From Sphingobium phenoxybenzoativorans (lineage in GTDB: Bacteria > Pseudomonadota > Alphaproteobacteria > Sphingomonadales > Sphingomonadaceae): 64,000 nt of DNA. The position numbers were made by a program, and so were the translations under genes. Positions within the stretch are counted from its first letter, which is position 1. Every line of letters begins with the position of its first letter. A model generated the notes under the pieces. That model ran no database searches, was not told the DNA's origin, and saw only the letters and a list, made by a program, of their open reading frames with translations. Positions 52,541 to 61,076 of the stretch are shown piece by piece. The stretch covers positions 1-64,000 of the forward strand of contig NZ_MINO01000009.1 in NCBI RefSeq assembly GCF_001757355.1. The letters are read 5' to 3'.

Positions 52541-53296
52541 ATGTCGAAAGTTTTGGACGGCAAAGTCGCTATCATCACGGGTGGCTCTCGGGGCCTTGGC
52601 GCCGTGCTGGCGGCGACGCTCGCCGATCAGGGAGCCGATATTGCTATCACCTACGCTGCTTCGGCCGATAAAGCCGAGTCCGTCGCCGAGGTGGTGAGGG
52701 CCAAAGGCGTTCGCGCTCTCGCGATCCGATGCGATCAAGCGGATACGTCCGCCGCCCAGCCCATGGTCGAGCAGGTCGTAGCTGAACTCGGCAAGCTCGA
52801 CATCTTGATCAACAACGCCGCAATCGCCGTCCAAGGAAAATTGGTCGACGATCCGACGCTCGATTCCGCTGCGTTCGACAGGCAGTGGATGGTAAATGTG
52901 CTTGGGACCGTGGCGATCACGCGTGCGGCGGCGCAGAAAATCTCTGACGGTGGCCGCATTGTCTTCATCGGTTCCGGCCTGGGCACCCGAGCGATCGTGC
53001 CGGGAATTGCCGACTACGCAGGAACCAAGGCAGCAATCGCAGGATATGCCCGCGGGGTGCAACGTGATCTTGGCCCACGCAACATTACCGTCAACGTCGT
53101 CCAACCTGGCATCATGCCGACCGACATGACCGGGGAAGTCGCTGAGAATTTTCCGCAGGCCGTCATCGATATGCATCCCATCCGTCGGATCGCCACGATT
53201 GAAGAAGTGGCGGGCGCCGTCAGTTACCTCGTTAGTCCCGCTGCAAGCTACACAGCTGGCGCGGTGATAGATGTGTCAGGGGGCGTCCTGGTCTGA
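52541..53296 (+). CDS. SDR-family NAD(P)-dependent oxidoreductase
   Basis: A 251-residue short-chain dehydrogenase: VAIITGGSRGLGAVLAATLA (NADP site), LINNAAIAV, catalytic Tyr and Lys in YAGTKAAIAGYARG, and AGAVIDVSGGVLV at the end. AGGAAC lies before the ATG. It should reduce a carbonyl; the substrate is not evident. Confidence 0.93.
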   Translation: MSKVLDGKVAIITGGSRGLGAVLAATLADQGADIAITYAASADKAESVAEVVRAKGVRALAIRCDQADTSAAQPMVEQVVAELGKLDILINNAAIAVQGKLVDDPTLDSAAFDRQWMVNVLGTVAITRAAAQKISDGGRIVFIGSGLGTRAIVPGIADYAGTKAAIAGYARGVQRDLGPRNITVNVVQPGIMPTDMTGEVAENFPQAVIDMHPIRRIATIEEVAGAVSYLVSPAASYTAGAVIDVSGGVLV

Positions 53297-53456
53297 ATCG
53301 ATGCGCGACGGGCGTGTCACGCGGATAACTGAAGGACGATCGCTTCCGCGCCTCAGCGCTCCGTTGAATTCCGGGCAGCAGATCGGCTGATCCTGCAGGG
53401 CCCATTATTCTCGAAGCCACAGCGGATAATGCTTCCGCATTTCAGGAGTTCATAGA

Positions 53457-53903
53457 GTGCCGAATGCAGAGCTGACCCAAGAGCGCATCGCCGTCGCCAC
53501 CGACTATTTCCGGAAAATCGACAGTGGCGATCCCACCATTCTCGACATTCTGACTGACGATGTCGTGACGTACTTCCCGAAGTTCGGAGTTGGATATGGC
53601 AAAGCCGAATTCATGGAAGTCGCCAAGGGTCTGTTGGGGTCGCTTCAGCGGATCGAGCACGATTTCGATCGCATGACCTTCCACGTAGCCCGCGACCACG
53701 TGATCGTGGAAGGCTTTGAAGGTGGCGTTATGGCTGACGGCACGGCGTGGCCGGTTGAAGGCCGATCCGAAGGCCGTTTCGCCAACGTATTCGAGTTCGA
53801 CGGCGCGCTTATCAAGCGTGTTTTCATCTACGTAGACCCGGACTTCGCTAGCGCTAATGACGCGGGGTTTCTTTGGGGCCGCAACGTCAGACTGACGCGA
53901 TGA
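53457..53903 (+). CDS. SnoaL/NTF2-like protein
   Basis: A 148-residue cone-fold protein: ATDYFRKIDSGDPTILDILTDDVVTYFPKFG, then GRFANVFEFDGALIKRVFIYVDPDF. GTG start at 53457 after AGGAG. The family includes isomerases, hydrolases and ligand-binding proteins; nothing here selects one. Confidence 0.82.
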   Translation: MPNAELTQERIAVATDYFRKIDSGDPTILDILTDDVVTYFPKFGVGYGKAEFMEVAKGLLGSLQRIEHDFDRMTFHVARDHVIVEGFEGGVMADGTAWPVEGRSEGRFANVFEFDGALIKRVFIYVDPDFASANDAGFLWGRNVRLTR

Positions 53904-53965
53904 CTCCAATCGCATGGCGCGGCACTCACGTTCGCAGGGCGAAGGCCGATTGGCGGTGATGCAGA

Positions 53966-54232
53966 ATGGACCATCCAGAATTCGATACGGCTTTCGAGCG
54001 TCTGCCTGAGGGGTATAGCGAAGGCGCTTACGAAGGCAGGCGTTTCGGCGTGACGGTTCGTCGGTCGGAGGATGGACGGAGGAACAGCCTTTTTGCTCGA
54101 GAACTAGCCGGGAACGACATCGTCAGCTTCAATCTGTATCGCGTTGCTTCGGGCAGTGCGTCGCTGAAGCCGTGCGAGATGTCCTCGGAGAAGGTTATCG
54201 CTTTCGTATTGGGCTATCAGCCGAATGCCTGA
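53966..54232 (+). CDS. conserved small protein
   Basis: An 88-residue protein, FERLPEGYSEGAYEGRRFGVTV, then SLFARELAGNDIVSFNLYR and LKPCEMSSEKVIAFVLGY. I recall similar sphingomonad proteins, sometimes labelled as methionine sulfoxide reductase although they lack GCFWG and RYCxN motifs. One Cys (KPCEM). Function unknown. Confidence 0.7.
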   Translation: MDHPEFDTAFERLPEGYSEGAYEGRRFGVTVRRSEDGRRNSLFARELAGNDIVSFNLYRVASGSASLKPCEMSSEKVIAFVLGYQPNA

Positions 54233-54300
54233 TGAGCATGTGGGGTTCGCTGCCTTCCCATGTTCCCGTGCCGCTCCAAGCGCCCTTCTGGTCGCCAGAA

Positions 54301-54356
54301 CTATCGAAACTATAGACACAAGCCATTGGACTTCGATCTGAGGTAAATTCATCCTC
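54301..54356 (+). promoter_or_regulatory. redox promoter module C, upstream of dps
   Basis: CTATCGAAACTATA (54301-54314), ten bases, ATTGG (54325-54329), 21 bases, ATCCTC (54351-54356) in place of ATAGTC. The dps start is about 70 bases further, as for module A and msrB. Confidence 0.7.
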
Positions 54357-54424
54357 TATACCTCAGCGTGCCAGAGAATCGGCGCTGATCTTTTGCGCAA
54401 GCCATCATCGAGGAAGTTCACGCG

Positions 54425-54919
54425 ATGACAAACTCCAGTGCTGCAACCGTGCCTTCACCATCTGACCTCGACGAGAACGCGACCATGACGGTTGCCGACG
54501 CGCTGAAGATAATATTGGCGAACAGCTATGCGGTCTACCTCAAGACAAAGAACTTTCACTGGCATGTCTCGGGCCCGTACTTCAGGGACTACCATCTCCT
54601 TCTCGATGAGCAAGCTGCGGAAATCCTCGCAGCGACCGATGCGATGGCGGAGCGCGCCCGGAAGACCGGAAATACGACCATACGATCGATCGGCGATATC
54701 GCCCGCCACCAGACGATCAAGGACAACGACGCTGAGTTCGTCACGCCGCAGGACATGCTGGCGGAGCTGCGCGCCGATAATCTTCACATGGTCGAGTCGC
54801 TGCGCCGCGCAAAGGAAGTCGCCGACGAGGCGAAGGACAACGCGACCTCCGGCCTGATCGATACCTGGACCGACGAAGCGGAACGCCGAGCGTGGTTCCT
54901 TTTCGAAGTCAGCCGATAG
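54425..54919 (+). CDS. dps: Dps-family DNA protection protein
   Basis: A 164-residue Dps: ANSYAVYLKTKNFHWHVSGPYFRDYHLLLDEQAAEIL contains the ferroxidase His, His, Asp and Glu residues shared between subunits. It stores iron and uses peroxide to oxidise it, protecting DNA. Promoter module C lies upstream, in keeping with peroxide control of dps in many bacteria. Confidence 0.95.
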   Translation: MTNSSAATVPSPSDLDENATMTVADALKIILANSYAVYLKTKNFHWHVSGPYFRDYHLLLDEQAAEILAATDAMAERARKTGNTTIRSIGDIARHQTIKDNDAEFVTPQDMLAELRADNLHMVESLRRAKEVADEAKDNATSGLIDTWTDEAERRAWFLFEVSR

Positions 54920-54948
54920 GTCTGCTGCTCAACGGATCGGATCGTTTC

Positions 54949-55803
54949 ATGGCGCCTAACGATGTGCAGACCCAGTTCCTTCAGACAGAGGGCGGTAGGA
55001 TAGCCTTCGACGATACGGGTGGAACCGGACCTCTCGTCGTAGGCATCCCAGGAATGGGAGACCTGCGCTCCGAGTATCGGCTCATCAAGCCCATGCTGCA
55101 GCATGCGGGATGCCGAGTGGTGACGATGGACGTCCGCGGATTCGGCCAATCGTCGCCGGAGTGGTCGGATTACTCCGCGCGAGCGGTCGGCCGTGACGCC
55201 GTCGCCATCCTCCGACAGTTGGCTGACGGGCCAGCCGTGATCATGGGCAACTCGTTCGCAGCCGGCTCCGCGCTTTGGGCTGCCAAGGAAGCTCCTAGTC
55301 ACGTCAACGGGGTGGTGCTGCTCGGTCCGATCGTTCGCGATCTTCCCCTCACGACGATCCAGAAACTTGTCCTTGGGCTCGGATTCGCGGGGCCATGGCG
55401 AACCTGGTTCTGGACCACTTACTGGAGCAGCCTATTCCCGACGAAACCGGCGCCGGATCATGCTGAGGTAAAAGCGGCGATTGCTGCAAACCTCAGGGAG
55501 CCAAAGCGCATGCAGGCTCTCTTGACGATGCTCTCATTGTCGAAGTCCGACACCGCAGCGATCTTGGACGAGATCTCTGTGCCGAGCCTCATCGTCATGG
55601 GCACAAAGGATCCCGACTTCACGGACCCTGTCGAAGAAGCCCGGAGCTTGGCTTCGAGGCTCCATGCCGAAACCATGATTGTCGAGGGCGCTGGACACTA
55701 CCCTCATGTCGAAATGGCGAACGATGTCGGACAGCGGATCATCGCGTTCGTCCGCCAGCTCGATAAGTCTGGCCCGGCCGTTGTGCCTTTGCGCAGGAGT
55801 TAA
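54949..55803 (+). CDS. alpha/beta hydrolase
   Basis: A 284-residue hydrolase: VVGIPGMGDLRSEYRLIKPML (oxyanion region), nucleophile elbow VIMGNSFAAGSA, acid in VMGTKDPDFTDP, His in VEGAGHYPHVEM. No signal peptide. The start at 54949 lies just after dps, two bases before the next gene at its end, so dps, this gene and the MsrA-like gene may be one operon. Confidence 0.9.
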   Translation: MAPNDVQTQFLQTEGGRIAFDDTGGTGPLVVGIPGMGDLRSEYRLIKPMLQHAGCRVVTMDVRGFGQSSPEWSDYSARAVGRDAVAILRQLADGPAVIMGNSFAAGSALWAAKEAPSHVNGVVLLGPIVRDLPLTTIQKLVLGLGFAGPWRTWFWTTYWSSLFPTKPAPDHAEVKAAIAANLREPKRMQALLTMLSLSKSDTAAILDEISVPSLIVMGTKDPDFTDPVEEARSLASRLHAETMIVEGAGHYPHVEMANDVGQRIIAFVRQLDKSGPAVVPLRRS

Positions 55804-55805
55804 GT

Positions 55806-56291
55806 ATGGCAAAGGTTGGCTTTGGAGGAGGTTGCCACTGGTGCACCGAGGGCGTTTTCCAAGCGTTGCGTGGCGTCACGCAGGTCGAGCAGGGTTTCCT
55901 ACAATCGGCCGCCCCGGCGAACACCTGGGCTGAGGGGGTGGTCGTGACGTTCGAACCCTCCGTTATCGGGCTGGGGACACTGTCCGAGGTGCACCTGCGC
56001 ACACACTCCGCTACACGTGCCCGCTCGGTTGAAAACAAATACCGAAGCGCGATCTATATCTTCGACGAGAGTCAGCGGGTCGAAGCCGAAGAGGCGATAC
56101 GCGGACTCGCTGAGGAGGCCGGCAAGCCGGTCCACACCCTCATCCTGCCGTTCGTGGGCTTCAAGGCTTCGGACGAGAGATACCAGAACTATTATCGCAC
56201 CGACCCAAACAGACCCTTTTGTCGTCGATACATCGATCCCAAGCTCGACTTCATCCGCAAGCATTTTTCGGAGAACGCGCTTCCCGAGTAG
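55806..56291 (+). CDS. divergent MsrA-like protein with GCHWC motif, copy 3
   Basis: A 161-residue protein with the MsrA fold pattern (KVGFGGGCHWCTEGVFQAL, VVVTFEPSVIGLGTLSEVHLRTH, YRSAIYIFDESQ, FKASDERYQNYYRTDPNRPFC) but GCHWC replaces the standard GCFWG and the conserved FxQxHDPT block is LRTHSAT. Cys10 and Cys13 form a CxxC. It probably still acts on a sulfoxide, perhaps with a different recycling chemistry; that is inference. Confidence 0.85.
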   Translation: MAKVGFGGGCHWCTEGVFQALRGVTQVEQGFLQSAAPANTWAEGVVVTFEPSVIGLGTLSEVHLRTHSATRARSVENKYRSAIYIFDESQRVEAEEAIRGLAEEAGKPVHTLILPFVGFKASDERYQNYYRTDPNRPFCRRYIDPKLDFIRKHFSENALPE

Positions 56292-56435
56292 CCACGGCTG
56301 TATCGGCATCTGTCAGAACGACCGAACTGCCAACAACTTCGAGCGAAAGATCGATGGTACCTTTTCTGAGAAGCCGCCGTCCGCGCTGCTTCCTATTTTT
56401 TTTAAAACGATGGCCAGCAGGATTCACGGACGCAT

Positions 56436-57065
56436 CTAAAGACGTGAACGCTTGAACACTGGGATGGATCGGGATCGATCCTCGTCCAAGGTTTTCAGCC
56501 ATCTCTGGCGAGGCACGACCCGCTCTAACCTCGTTTCCAAGCCGTCGAGGAAGGGGTGCCACACGCTATGAGTCTCTGCCAGGAAGATTGCGGTTCCACG
56601 GCGATGGCTGATCGTGAGGCAACGCGTCTCGTCGTAGTGCTGCTGCCCATAGAAAGCGGCGACCGTAGTAACGTCCTGCCAACCGAAGGCCACTCGATCG
56701 ACGCCGTCGAAGGAAACCAGCTTGTCGCCATCGACGGCTAGCAGGCCAGCAAACACGCTTCGATAAAACGGCTCGCATTGCGGGAGGACATCACTCAGGG
56801 CTGCAATAATCGCTGCTTCGGCACCGGTTCGATCCTGAAGGCGAATCTCCAGATCGTCGCCGTCCTTGGTGAGAAAGAAAAGCGACAGGCCATCTTCATA
56901 GGGAAGAAATGTGTATGTGCGGTAGCGCCATTGTTGCCCCTGGCGATGGAGGCGTCCGTCATGATCACGGAAGTCGCGTTCGACGCGATAATGACGTCCG
57001 GGATGCAAATGCCCATACGCCTTCCCGAGAGTGTTCCTACTGAACCATCTTACGATCACCGCCAC
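56436..57065 (-). CDS. DUF3601-like protein
   Basis: A 209-residue soluble protein. Residues 13-65 (GKAYGHLHPGRHYRVERDFRDHDG, then YTFLPYEDGLSLFF) fit the DUF3601 family; the remainder is not recognised. The best start is GTG 57065, without a clear ribosome binding site. It is the last gene before the tRNA and attachment region, convergent with the MsrA-like gene. Confidence 0.65.
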   Translation of the reverse strand: MAVIVRWFSRNTLGKAYGHLHPGRHYRVERDFRDHDGRLHRQGQQWRYRTYTFLPYEDGLSLFFLTKDGDDLEIRLQDRTGAEAAIIAALSDVLPQCEPFYRSVFAGLLAVDGDKLVSFDGVDRVAFGWQDVTTVAAFYGQQHYDETRCLTISHRRGTAIFLAETHSVWHPFLDGLETRLERVVPRQRWLKTLDEDRSRSIPVFKRSRL

Positions 57066-57234
57066 TCCGATGGGCCTAACGCCGAGGCGATCTCGTTACG
57101 GTCGGTTTAAGAGGGCACGGTCAGTGCCGCGCAACTCGACTGGGCGCCAATCGCCGGCACGCTCACATACCGCAACAGTGTCATCTTATTGAGTGCTCGG
57201 CGAGCGCTTGTAGCGCCATCCCCAAAGAGAGGGG

Positions 57235-57311
57235 TGGCGCACCCATCAGGATTCGAACCTGAGACCTCTACCTTCGGAGGGTAGCGCTCTATCCAGCTGA
57301 GCTATGGGTGC
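57235..57311 (-). tRNA. tRNA-Arg (anticodon CCG), complete, with encoded CCA
   Basis: A full cloverleaf on the minus strand: acceptor GCACCCA/TGGGTGC (57311-57305 with 57245-57239), D stem GCTC/GAGC, anticodon stem CTACC/GGTAG with loop CTCCGAA (anticodon CCG), T stem TCAGG/CCTGA with loop TTCGAAT, discriminator G and encoded CCA at 57235-57237. It lies just inside the inferred right end of the ICE. A partial second copy, different at two positions, sits at 57437-57477. Confidence 0.96.
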
Positions 57312-57315
57312 CTGT

Positions 57316-57335
57316 TGCTTACGCAGTGCTTACGC
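57316..57335. repeat. tandem TGCTTACGC repeats, possible integrase arm sites
   Basis: TGCTTACGC occurs at 57316-57324 and 57327-57335, eleven bases apart (about one helical turn), between the intact and partial tRNA sequences. Such spacing near an attachment core suits integrase or excisionase binding. Confidence 0.45.
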
Positions 57336-57436
57336 GGAAAACCTGTAGGGTGGAAGCCTCAACGGTAACTCCCGCAAACCTTTGTAAACAAACTCCTTTT
57401 CTACGTCTCTCACAAACCAGCAGCCCTTGACTTCAG

Positions 57437-57477
<41 letters not shown>

Positions 57478-57588
57478 CGGGAGAGACAGCGCGCTTAGCA
57501 AAGGCGGGGGGCAGGCGCCAGAGGATTTCTTGCGCGGATTTCTTGTGCGGATTTCCCGCCCGGCTTTATCGCTCTGGCGCCGGGGCGC

Positions 57589-58002
57589 TTATTTGGCGGG
57601 CTTCGACATCTTCTGGAATTTGCCAAGGCCGCAACTGGCCCCCTGCATATAATTGCCGCCGGCGGTCTGCAGCACGGTGATGATATCGACCGAGCAGAGC
57701 TGCGACGTGCTCAGGCGGTAGGAAAAGCGCTGCTCGAACCCCAGGCTGGGGCAACTGTTGGGGAGCGTGTTGCGGTAGACATCGCCATTGTTCATCACGA
57801 AATCGATGGTGCTGTCGTCGCGGACTTCGGTGCTACGCAGGCGGTTGGGCATGATGCAGTCCACCGGTTCGCCTACCGCGACCCGGCCGTCATCCTTGGC
57901 GGGCTTTCGTGCGGATGCGCTGTCCGCGATCAACCCGGCGGCGGCCATGGCAGTCAGTGCGATCAGGGCGGCGCATGCGCGCTTCGTATATGCTGTTCTC
58001 AT
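57589..58002 (-). CDS. DUF6491 family secreted protein
   Basis: A 137-residue protein with a signal peptide (about residues 1-30, ADSASA). The mature part has EPVDCIMPNRLRSTEVRDDSTIDFVMNNGDVYRNTL, then LCSVDIITVL and GASCGLGKF, the layout of the sphingomonad DUF6491 family. Start at 58002 follows GGAGG. Function unknown. It is the first gene outside the ICE. Confidence 0.82.
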   Translation of the reverse strand: MRTAYTKRACAALIALTAMAAAGLIADSASARKPAKDDGRVAVGEPVDCIMPNRLRSTEVRDDSTIDFVMNNGDVYRNTLPNSCPSLGFEQRFSYRLSTSQLCSVDIITVLQTAGGNYMQGASCGLGKFQKMSKPAK

Positions 58003-58077
58003 AACATCCTCCGTCATCCCATTGACGGAGTCACAGGCCCCGCGCCGTACCCGTCGTCCAGCCTTCCGGCGCTATCA

Positions 58078-58719
58078 TCATGCGGGGGCGGGCGTCTTGG
58101 GCTTGTACCGGCACAGGTCCGCAACGATGCAGCGCCAGCATTCCGGCTTGCGCGCCTTGCAGACATAGCGGCCATGCAGGATCAGCCAGTGATGCGCGTC
58201 GCGGCGGAACGGCGCGGGCGTGTCCTTGTCCAGCTTCAGTTCGACCGCCAGCGGCGTCTTGCCCGGCGCAAGTCCCGTCCGGTTGCCGACGCGGAAGATG
58301 TGCGTGTCGACGGCGAAGGTCTCGGCGCCGAACGCCGTGTTCATCACCACATTGGCGGTCTTGCGGCCAACGCCGGGCAGGGTGGTGAGTATGTCGCGAT
58401 CCTGCGGCACCTGCCCGCCGAAATCGCGCACCAATATCTCCGACAGCGCGATGACATTCTTCGCCTTGGCGTTGAACAGGCCGATCGTCTTGATATGACC
58501 CTTCAGCCGCTCTTCGCCCAGTTCCATCATGTGCGCAGGCGTCGTCACCTCGCGAAAGAGCGCGCGCGTCGCCTTGTTCACGCCGACGTCGGTCGCCTGG
58601 GCGGACAGGACCACAGCGACCAGCAACTGATAGTCGTTGCCATATTCCAGTTCCGTCCGGGGCGCGGGATTATGCTCCGCCAGGCGGCTGTAAAATTCGA
58701 AGATGTCAGCCTTTTTCAC
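58078..58719 (-). CDS. nth: endonuclease III
   Basis: A 213-residue DNA glycosylase/AP lyase for oxidised pyrimidines. LPGVGRKTANVVMNTAFG is the helix-hairpin-helix with catalytic Lys, VDTHIFRVGNRTGL holds the catalytic Asp, and CKARKPECWRCIVADLC binds the 4Fe-4S cluster. GTG start four bases after the dapB stop, so the two are co-transcribed. Confidence 0.97.
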   Translation of the reverse strand: MKKADIFEFYSRLAEHNPAPRTELEYGNDYQLLVAVVLSAQATDVGVNKATRALFREVTTPAHMMELGEERLKGHIKTIGLFNAKAKNVIALSEILVRDFGGQVPQDRDILTTLPGVGRKTANVVMNTAFGAETFAVDTHIFRVGNRTGLAPGKTPLAVELKLDKDTPAPFRRDAHHWLILHGRYVCKARKPECWRCIVADLCRYKPKTPAPA

Positions 58720-58723
58720 CGTG

Positions 58724-59518
58724 TCACAGGCCCAGCACGGCCTTCATGTCATACCGGCCGGGGTTCTGATCCTTCAGCCATGCCGCCGCCTTGATCGCCC
58801 CGCGTGCGAAGATCATGCGGTTTTCCGCGCGATGCGCGATCTCGATGCGCTCGCCCTCCGTCGCCAGGATCACTTGATGGTCGCCCGCCACGGACCCGCC
58901 GCGCAGGGAGGCAAAGCCAATCGTCCCCGCGCCGCGCGCGCCGGTGATGCCGTCCCGCCCGCGCTCGCTATGCCCGGCCAGCGTTATGCCGCGTCCCCGC
59001 GCCGCCGCCTCGCCCAGCAGCAGCGCCGTGCCCGATGGCGCGTCGACCTTGTGCCGGTGATGCATTTCGACAATCTCTATGTCCCAGTCATCGCCCAGCC
59101 GCCGTGCGGCCTCCTCGACAAGCGCCGCCAGCAGGTTGACGCCAAGCGAGGTATTCCCGGTCTGCAATATCGCTATCTGTCCGGCGGCCCGGTCGATCAG
59201 CGTATGATGCTCCGGCTCAAGCCCTGTCGTCCCGATGACGATCGGCTTGCCCGCAGCGATGCAGGCGTCGAGATGCCCGACCAGCGCGCCGGGGCTGGAA
59301 AAATCGATAAGCACGTCGCTCGCCTGAGCTAGCGCCAGCGGGTCGGGAAACAGCGGCAGCCCAATGTCCGGAAATCCGGTGTCCGGCAAAACGCCGTCCA
59401 TATTCCGCTCCGTACCTCCGGCCAGCGTCATGCCCGCTTCGCCGGCGACCGTCGCAATCGCCCGGCCCATGCGGCCCGCCGCCCCGAATATGCCGATGCC
59501 CAAACCGATGCCAGCCAT
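58724..59518 (-). CDS. dapB: 4-hydroxy-tetrahydrodipicolinate reductase
   Basis: A 264-residue DapB of the lysine and diaminopimelate pathway: IFGAAGRMGRAIATVAGE binds NAD(P)H, IVEMHHRHKVDAPSGTALLLGEA carries the active-site His and Lys. Upstream of nth. Confidence 0.97.
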   Translation of the reverse strand: MAGIGLGIGIFGAAGRMGRAIATVAGEAGMTLAGGTERNMDGVLPDTGFPDIGLPLFPDPLALAQASDVLIDFSSPGALVGHLDACIAAGKPIVIGTTGLEPEHHTLIDRAAGQIAILQTGNTSLGVNLLAALVEEAARRLGDDWDIEIVEMHHRHKVDAPSGTALLLGEAAARGRGITLAGHSERGRDGITGARGAGTIGFASLRGGSVAGDHQVILATEGERIEIAHRAENRMIFARGAIKAAAWLKDQNPGRYDMKAVLGL

Positions 59519-59612
59519 GTCCTCACGCGCTCCCTGCTCTATCCGCCGATGCCAGACGGCCGCGCACTTGTCATCCCGTTGATGGATGGATCAGAGCGGA
59601 GGATTCTTCACC

Positions 59613-59645
59613 AAAAAAATCGGGCCGATGCTTTCGCACCGGCCC
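59613..59645 (-). terminator. terminator of the glnK-amt operon
   Basis: On the minus strand a ten-base stem (GGGCCGGTGC with GCATCGGCCC, one G-T pair) closes a GAAA tetraloop and is followed by GATTTTTTT. Confidence 0.85.
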
Positions 59646-59677
59646 CAGGTGTGTTCGCAGGAGGAACATCGTGTGGC

Positions 59678-59704
59678 GGGCGGGCCGTTCTTTCCGGCCC
59701 GCCC
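59678..59704 (-). terminator. hairpin just after amt
   Basis: GGGCGGGCCG (59678-59687) pairs perfectly with CGGCCCGCCC (59695-59704), ten bases after the amt stop, without a T run. It may stabilise the mRNA rather than terminate. Confidence 0.5.
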
Positions 59705-59713
59705 TGCCGAAAC

Positions 59714-61063
59714 TTAGTAGTTGTAGGCGCGCTCGCCATGCTCACCGAGGTCGAGGCCTTCCTGCTCGACTTCGGGGCTGACGCGCAGACCGGTGATCGC
59801 CTTTGCGATGAAGATCGCGATGGCCGTACCGATGCTGGCCCAGACGATCGTGGCGAGAACCGCCAGAACCTGGGTCACGAGCTGACCGCCGATGGCATAG
59901 TCGTCGCCGCCGGGTCCGCCGAGCGACGGAGCGTAGACGATGCCGGTGCCGATGGCGCCGATCATGCCGCCGATGCCGTGGATGCCGAAGGCGTCGAGCG
60001 AGTCGTCATAACCGAGCATCGGCTTCAGCTTCGCAACGGCGAAGAAGCAGATGATCGAGGCGACCGCGCCGAGGACGATGGCGCCGAACGGACCGGAGTT
60101 GCCAGCGGCCGGGGTGACGGCGACGAGGCCGGCGATGATGCCCGAGCAGAAGCCGAGGGCGGAACCCTTGTGGCCGCTGAACTTCTCAGCCAGCATCCAG
60201 AACAGGCCTGCCGAAGCGGTGGCGACGAAGGTGTTGAGCATCGCAAGAGCGGCCGAACCATTGGCTTCCAGGGCCGAACCGGCGTTGAAGCCGAACCAGC
60301 CAACCCACAGCAGGCCGGTGCCGACGCCGGTCAGGACCAGCGAGTGCGGCGGCATCGGCTCCTTGGGATAGCCGATACGCTTGCCCAGGATGATGCAGGC
60401 CACCAGCGCGGAGACGCCGGCGTTGATGTGCACCACGGTACCGCCCGCGAAGTCCAGCGCGCCCATTTCGAAGAACAGGCCGCCGGCCGCCCACACCATG
60501 TGCGCGATCGGGAAGTAAACGATGGTCAGCCAGACGATGGCGAACACCATGACCGCCGAGAATTTGATGCGCTCGACAACCGAACCCAGCACCAGCGCAA
60601 CGGTGATCGCTGCGAAGGTCATCTGGAAGCAGATGAACACATATTCCGGGATGACCACGCCATCGGTGAAGGTGGCGGCGGTCGTGTCCGGGGTAATTCC
60701 GGCGAGGAACATCTTGCCGAAGCTGGAGATGAAGGGCTTCAGGCCGTCAGAGGCGTCCGGCCCGAAAGCCAGGCTGTAGCCATAGATTACCCAGATGATC
60801 ATCGAGAGAGCGGCGACGGCGCCGATCTGCGTCATCACGGACAGCATGTTCTTCGTGCGGACCAGGCCGCCGTAGAACAGGGCGAGGCCCGGCAGGATCA
60901 TCGCCAGGACCAGAACGGTGGATACCATCATCCATGCGGTGTCGCCCTTGTCGGGCACGGGAGCAGCGGCGGCCGCCGCCTCCTGCGCCCAGGCGGGCAT
61001 AGCGGCGAAGAGCGAAAGGCCGACGGCCCCGCACACGCCGGAGAGTTTCTTGGAAAGCGTCAT
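59714..61063 (-). CDS. amt: ammonium transporter
   Basis: A 449-residue AmtB-type channel: signal peptide (to about residue 25, AMPAWAQ), eleven helices, the twin-His pore (FAGGTVVHINAGVSAL and LDAFGIHGIGGMIGAIGTG) and the phenylalanine gate region. Two adjacent ATG codons are possible (61066, 61063); the ribosome-site spacing favours the second. It is co-transcribed with glnK. Confidence 0.97.
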   Translation of the reverse strand: MTLSKKLSGVCGAVGLSLFAAMPAWAQEAAAAAAPVPDKGDTAWMMVSTVLVLAMILPGLALFYGGLVRTKNMLSVMTQIGAVAALSMIIWVIYGYSLAFGPDASDGLKPFISSFGKMFLAGITPDTTAATFTDGVVIPEYVFICFQMTFAAITVALVLGSVVERIKFSAVMVFAIVWLTIVYFPIAHMVWAAGGLFFEMGALDFAGGTVVHINAGVSALVACIILGKRIGYPKEPMPPHSLVLTGVGTGLLWVGWFGFNAGSALEANGSAALAMLNTFVATASAGLFWMLAEKFSGHKGSALGFCSGIIAGLVAVTPAAGNSGPFGAIVLGAVASIICFFAVAKLKPMLGYDDSLDAFGIHGIGGMIGAIGTGIVYAPSLGGPGGDDYAIGGQLVTQVLAVLATIVWASIGTAIAIFIAKAITGLRVSPEVEQEGLDLGEHGERAYNY

Positions 61064-61076
61064 CATTCCCCCCTTC

